Source: Nectonema munidae
Lineage: Eukaryota; Nematomorpha; Nectonematoida; Nectonematidae
NCBI GenBank assembly: GCA_030549495.1
Contig: JAUIRK010000007.1
Location: 62,001 to 126,000, forward strand
DNA: 64,000 nucleotides
Direction: 5' to 3'
In this document: positions 59,801 to 64,000 of the stretch, piece after piece
How the letters are laid out: the number at the start of each line of letters is the position of its first letter
Position numbering within the stretch: the stretch's first letter is position 1
Position numbers and translations under genes: made by a program
The notes under the pieces: model-generated
What the model was told of the DNA's origin: nothing
Seen by the model: the letters and a program-made list of their open reading frames with translations, nothing else
Database searches by the model: none

Positions 59801-60945
59801 GAGGGGGTATACTATATGTATAGATAGAGAGAAAATTCGCAAACCTAAGAATACCATGTCATGCGTCATGCGTGAATGAGCAAAATCGGCTATTTAAGCA
59901 ATGGCGATCACCACTGTTGAAAGCCTTAACACCTCCTATCTATTCAAACAACACTTCAAAATGTCAACAGAATAAAAGTTACTCACTCTCCAGCAGAAGC
60001 TTTTTATTCGTGGGCATAAGATATTTGATATAAATTAAGTGACCACTCCTCATATGTGATCATATTTGCCTTCTCCCTTGTACGGCCTCATAATCTACCT
60101 TTAATGTACTAACACATGTTTATCCTCAATAAAAAGTTTAATGTACATTTGACGTCCTGATAGTGAGGACACAAGATAGATAGATAGAGATAGTTAGATA
60201 AGATAGATAGATATGGGCATGATATTAATTTGGACCAACATTTTTATACATTACAATTGTTATCATATTATATATAATACTAAATTTATTCTTAATAACT
60301 AGGCTATATTTTGAAAAAAAAATTAATTTAGATCAAGATTTTCCATAAGAATCTGAGAAGTGAAAATATTAATAAATTTTAGCATATTACCTTGAGCATG
60401 CTGTCAAAGTAAACAAAAATATGATTTTTAATCTTCTTCCAAACGGAATGAGTTTTAATACTCTCGAAAGTGAACTGATCCTTGCCTCCAAAAGCATTTT
60501 TCAATCCACACACAACAGAACTGAGGCAAACTTTAATGAGAGAGTTGAAATCTAATTAACAAATAACATTGATGAAATTAAAAGTAAAATAAATAGAAAA
60601 TAAGACCAAAAAGATACATGCATCGTTGATATTTTTTTGTTGTTCTTGTAAAAGTACTAAATCTGTTAATGCTACTGACAAGCGAATAAAGGATGAAGTT
60701 GGATTGGGATTCGTCTGTTAAAAATATATAGATGAACTCAAAATTGAAAAAATACAACAATTACCTGCAAATCTTTAGTGATTTCATCAAAATCGGATAA
60801 CTTTAAAAGCTTGGATTCCAGAGGTCCTTTTTTTATATTTGATTTCTTCTTTATCTTATCCTTTAAGTGAAACAAATATTGAACAAGTGAATTAGTGCCG
60901 TAAAGACGGTATCAAGAGGTACATACATCAGGGTCCAGACTTGTT
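50808..60945 (-). CDS. NOC2L: NOC2-family nucleolar complex protein, spliced gene
   Basis: Minus-strand exons, 5' to 3': 60765-60860, 60618-60714, 60391-60551, 59073-59327, 57332-57520, 57113-57270, 53971-54082, 53750-53882, 53589-53690, 51090-51239 and 50808-51038. They encode about 560 residues in family order. Signatures are FNSLIKVCLSSVVCGL, LSESGSLVQIMDHCSK, YLSYVKNCKFVTPSS, FVFIRQLSHYLRDAI, WKYVHSLHFW, LIYPLVVIIKGTI, LPLVIHCVKMLIRLS, PYFIPVLSHIREV, IKLTTSDLKERKTYDAILES, LLEYLGHHSNSIAFSELTLL, QIDQNAVFIEKQR and APLHKYYQTW. Splice phase agrees at every join except 53971 to 53882. NOC2 works with NOC1/NOC3 in nucleolar maturation and export of pre-60S subunits; vertebrate NOC2L is also a p53-linked histone acetylation inhibitor. 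A tiny further exon (about 60927-60945, SLDPD|gtatgt) is possible. The usual acidic N terminus and start codon were not found. Confidence 0.88.
53143..53257 (-). mobile_element. TTAA-flanked MITE (piggyBac type), copy 3
   Basis: TTAA at 53139-53142 precedes CTCTTTTGTGACC and the unit ends GGTCACGAAAGGG before TTATTAA. The interior keeps CTTCGTCTGCTTTTTCAA, shared with the copies at 31.6 and 40.4 kb. Its ends differ from the other two, so it is a separate subfamily. It lies in the NOC2 intron 51240-53588. Confidence 0.55.
54946..56090 (+). mobile_element. piggyBac-like transposase relic in NOC2 intron
   Basis: An acidic N-terminal piece (54946-55131: MTEDKEFSSDSTDYSES) is followed, after a gap, by AAMNRNMLLLIHIFICFGN near 55705 (family: L-x-MSRNRF--LLR-LHF) and by VIIDEELIKFRGRKSWRIYD, RSKPGHYGIKCYLKGL from 55833 (family: x-DE-M-x-F-x-GR-x(6)-Y-x-x-KP-x-KYGIK). 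The conserved Asp-Glu of the DDE core is present in the second piece. Frame changes and large losses make it inactive. Sequence to about 56700 may be its decayed 3' half. It is antisense to NOC2. Confidence 0.72.
57841..57975 (-). repeat. Copied NOC2 exon fragment between 29-bp direct repeats
   Basis: Positions 57885-57943 repeat 59211-59269 of the NOC2 exon 59073-59327 with a single mismatch, in the same orientation. The insert sits in the next intron. It is bracketed by two identical 29-bp direct repeats (57841-57869 and 57947-57975) that begin TTTTGAATGCTATTACAAAT. It has no splice edges, so it should not affect the protein. Confidence 0.85.
58100..58389 (-). mobile_element. Retrotransposon reverse transcriptase fragment in NOC2 intron
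   Basis: A 93-codon minus-strand frame contains RCPKVLDYTINNRSGFEFPI, ANRCRLSSLKFNKLSEIL and YKLIIRPVLMYSSETWNI. The last block matches the 'YK-LIRPVL-YGSE-W' region of LINE reverse transcriptases. It differs from the LINE family at 29 and 43 kb in this block, so it is a different family. It is only a fragment. Confidence 0.6.
60172..60215. repeat. GATA microsatellite
   Basis: This is an imperfect (GATA/TAGA)n run in the NOC2 intron 59328-60390. It is too short and interrupted to suggest a role. Confidence 0.6.
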
Positions 60946-61519
60946 TTACTTTACTTAAACATACTAGGGATACCAAGTCCCAAAAACAAAAAACTCTATA
61001 CTTTGAGATGAGCTTTTCTCATTTACCGTAAGTGATTTTATATTTTATCTGGTTCTTAGATCAATTCCATCATAATATTTATCTTTCACTCTTAGATACA
61101 AGTAACCAAGAGTATTTTAGATATGTAAATTGATCGGTTTTTAACCCTCAAATGTGCAGCAAAAATCTGGTACTGAGAAAGCTAACCGACGTTTTAAATT
61201 ATCACTTTATTCATAATACTATGCAAAAAATGGCGTTATGCTGAAATTGGAAATAATATTTTTGCCTGATAATTAAAAAAAATAGGCCTTGTCCGTGATT
61301 CCTTTACTTTACTTGATTAAAAACACCGACGTTATATTCAACTTTTTTAGAGCTATCGGTTTTGCTAACTTGGATGCAAGTAACCGAAGTAACACGAAAA
61401 CGAAAAATGAAGTGCCGGAATTGAGGTTCGGATTTCTTGTAATCGCTCAAAAAATGAAGTTCTTGTAATCGCTCAAAATTGAAAGTGTTTTTGACAATCA
61501 TATTATTCAGTAGCTAAAC

Positions 61520-64000
61520 TTTCCAGGTCCTTTCTCCCTCTCTTTGATAATAACCAGATGATGACGAAGGATTTCGCCTCGTCATCAAGATGCTTGAGTT
61601 CTCTCACATCATCGCAATCCCCGGCTGCGAAACAACCATCTTTTTCATTTCCTTTGACTGAAGCGGGTGGTGCCGCAGTATGTCACACGAACTGACTCAT
61701 CCGCTCTTCATAGAACACGCCAACCTTTTCGGATTAACCCGCATCTATTCCAAAAGCTACCTCCTTAAATTGTCAAGTCTTATATTAATCCTTAATCAAT
61801 TCTTTCCTCCAAAATCACTTCAACCTTCACCACTCTTGGCGTATCCTTCTGACAGTTCTGCTCATCAAACTGGTTCGAAGGGATGCGCCAAAAGGCGTGG
61901 ACTGTTTTGACATCTTCTTTTTTACTCTTACCCGCCCAATGCTATGTTCGACCTCTCTATCCTCAGTTTACATAAGCAATTTGGTGGCTTAGCTAAAAAA
62001 ACATTGCTGCCATCTTATTGCATCCGAGGGATAATCGATCCCATAACAAACTTTTTTTCTTTTGTGCTTTATTGTGAAAGAAATTATCACTCACTCTACA
62101 CTGCTCTACTCCCGTTATTAAATATTGTCAAGTCCACAGACAAGCATCATAAAGGATCCGTATTGTTTGAATCTCAGTATACTGGATGATGTTGAACTTG
62201 TCATCCGAGGTAGGATTAAGAAGAGCCTCCCAGGTCTCATTAAAACCCAAAATCTTCTATCATACAGAAAGGAATTACTTCTAATAAAAGACTTCCTGAA
62301 CTTGACTCCATTTCACCCTAGAGTGGCCAATAAGTTGTACACGCTGTCGAATATCGTTCTGAAGGAGTCGATAATATCGAAATTCAACTCGTCTTCGTCA
62401 GTACGTCTCGTATTATATGGTGAATTTAAATCTCTCACCGCCTCTGAACTAATTACTGTGGTCAAACAATATGATCGTCATTTCATTAGAACCTTGAAAA
62501 GAATGTATGAAACACCTTTTCCTCCTACCTTCAATCTGTGCTTAGACTATGCTGGACCCAGATGCAGCTATTTAATTTCTAAGCATCTACAACGCAGTAC
62601 GTGAGACATGGAGGTAGAAAGAGTCTCTATGCCCGCATACTGCGAACAAATGACTCTTAATCTTAACGGATCAAAAGATTCAGATCCTTTGAAGACTTTC
62701 TTAGTATAAAAACCATGAGATCTTCCATGATCACATCAGAGAATCCTCTATCATATCAATTAAAGATATTTTGACCATACACCAGTGGTTAGCCACTCTA
62801 AAGCCTGATAACCAGAATTTAGATCATCTGTTACAAATCTTGTATTACGAGAAATCCTAAGTAGAGATCAATCTAGCAGCTACTGCAGTGGATCGTATTC
62901 TCGGGGGTCTATCACCCACCGAATGAATGATTCTCTTAGAGTAAGCATATGCGCGATAAGCTAGCAGCTACTGCAGTGGATCGTATTCTCGGGGGTCTAT
63001 CACCCACCGAATGAATGATTCTCTTAGAGTAAGCATATGCGCGATAAGCTCTCTCAGTTCAGAGGCAAAACATTGGTTATTTTCAATGTTTGTTTGTCTC
63101 AATAGATTCACCCACTGGAGGTTTAAGAGCTTCGATAACTGCCAATTGGCTTCACTCAAAATTGAAAGTGTTTATGACAATCATATTATTCAGCCTTTGT
63201 TAATGTACATTAATAATATGGAAAATCTGATACTCGGACTGTCTTATTTCCCGCCTCATTACAAGCCAGAATTACTAAAAAAAAACCTTCTTTCTAATTT
63301 TAGAGTAAGCTCTATCCCTTTTCCTATTTATCACATTCCGAGTGATTCTGTTGTAATAAGTTGTCTCAAAGCAAAGAATGATTCAATAACAACAGTGGAT
63401 TGCAAACGACTTCAAGTTTTAGACATTCATTCTTTCGTAGTTGATTCTTCAAACATTATGAAATCCCGAGTAACAAACCAATATTTGATATCTTTAAAAC
63501 AATGCCAGATTTTTTATGCATGTGGTCTGTTTGCAACGCGTTATTCCAACTCAATTGTGAGAATTTTGACTTTTTGTACTAGTTTCGTGTCCTCTGTATT
63601 AAATTATTGCTCTTCAGAGTTGCCAAGTGGCCCATTAAGTCATTCATTTTTGTAGCGAATTAAAAATACGATGGCATAATACTTCCATCAAGACATCCTT
63701 ATAGTCCTTCAAAAAGTGGGATTGTCTGAAAGCTAAAAAACCAACTTGTTTCTCAGGACTCTAGTGATCTCTCTATTACGACTCAAATTCTTCTTTTAGT
63801 CCAATTATGCTCTCCAGAGAAATATAATTGTGTAACTTACTTAGATCAATCTTGTACTGATGCTCCTTATTTCAATGATCCCCGTATTACAATCTCGTTT
63901 CCAGATACAATTTCCTCAGACCAAGAACTCCTGACAAACAGATCAATCATAACTTCCTTTCTCAGTGTTAAACTTTCAGTCAGTCAATCCTGACTTCAAC
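61520..64000 (+). pseudogene. Endogenous L-polymerase fossil of a negative-strand RNA virus
   Basis: The plus strand carries parts of what looks like the large (L) protein of a mononegavirus-like virus (rhabdo-, chu- or lispivirus-like). Successive segments include an RGIIDPITNFFSFVL block, a KDPYCLNLSILDDVELVI block (family: DP-x-SLN), a TPFHPRVANKLYTLSN block (family: P-x-PR-x(4)-LF-x-S) and an ITHRMNDS block that recalls the HR motif of the L capping domain, followed by a long open stretch to 63655. The fossil looks broken, with several interruptions and some rearrangement, and runs past the window end. It is a non-retroviral endogenous element, presumably copied in through a LINE. Age is uncertain. 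The family call rests on short motifs. Confidence 0.55.

Overview
The window is AT-rich, intron-bearing animal DNA. Three host genes are recognisable: a CLPTM1-family membrane protein, a multi-Tudor-domain protein and a NOC2-family ribosome-assembly factor. They sit in a dense graveyard of transposable elements. Low GC, piggyBac/pogo/hAT/Helitron/LINE relics, 50-70 nt introns beside multi-kilobase ones, and a fossil of a negative-strand RNA virus polymerase would suit an arthropod such as a parasitic copepod. That placement is inference; nothing here fixes the species.

Layout. 0-6.5 kb is repeats: a LINE reverse transcriptase relic, an unclassified transposase-like relic, hAT pieces, a repeat with a nested inverted-repeat element, a tRNA-derived SINE and short tandem units. 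8.9-10.8 kb (- strand) holds an uninterrupted CLPTM1 reading frame. 11.9-13.8 kb (- strand) is a Helitron helicase relic with a plausible 3' terminus. 15.3-45.5 kb (+ strand) is one large multi-Tudor gene. I resolve about 18 exons, nearly all with matching splice phases, and the 5' end is not found. Its introns hold hAT, LINE, Tigger, SINE and MITE relics and a seven-copy 109-bp satellite. 48.0-50.25 kb is a pogo-like transposon with both terminal repeats and a hAT-type MITE nested inside. 50.8-60.9 kb (- strand) is the NOC2-like gene, with 11 phase-tested exons and a piggyBac relic in its largest intron. 61.5-64 kb (+ strand) is an endogenised L-polymerase fossil of a mononegavirus-like virus that runs off the window.

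Function. The Tudor gene is probably a germline (piRNA/nuage) scaffold, the NOC2-like gene acts in nucleolar 60S assembly, and CLPTM1 is an ER/Golgi multi-pass protein. They are neighbours without an obvious common pathway. The most interesting signals are the Tudor protein, in which only the first Tudor core keeps a full methyl-arginine cage signature; a near-perfect fragment of a NOC2 exon pasted into a NOC2 intron between 29-bp direct repeats; the nested, boundary-resolved transposons; and the viral fossil. All coordinates come from reading by eye; exon edges are consensus splice calls without RNA evidence.
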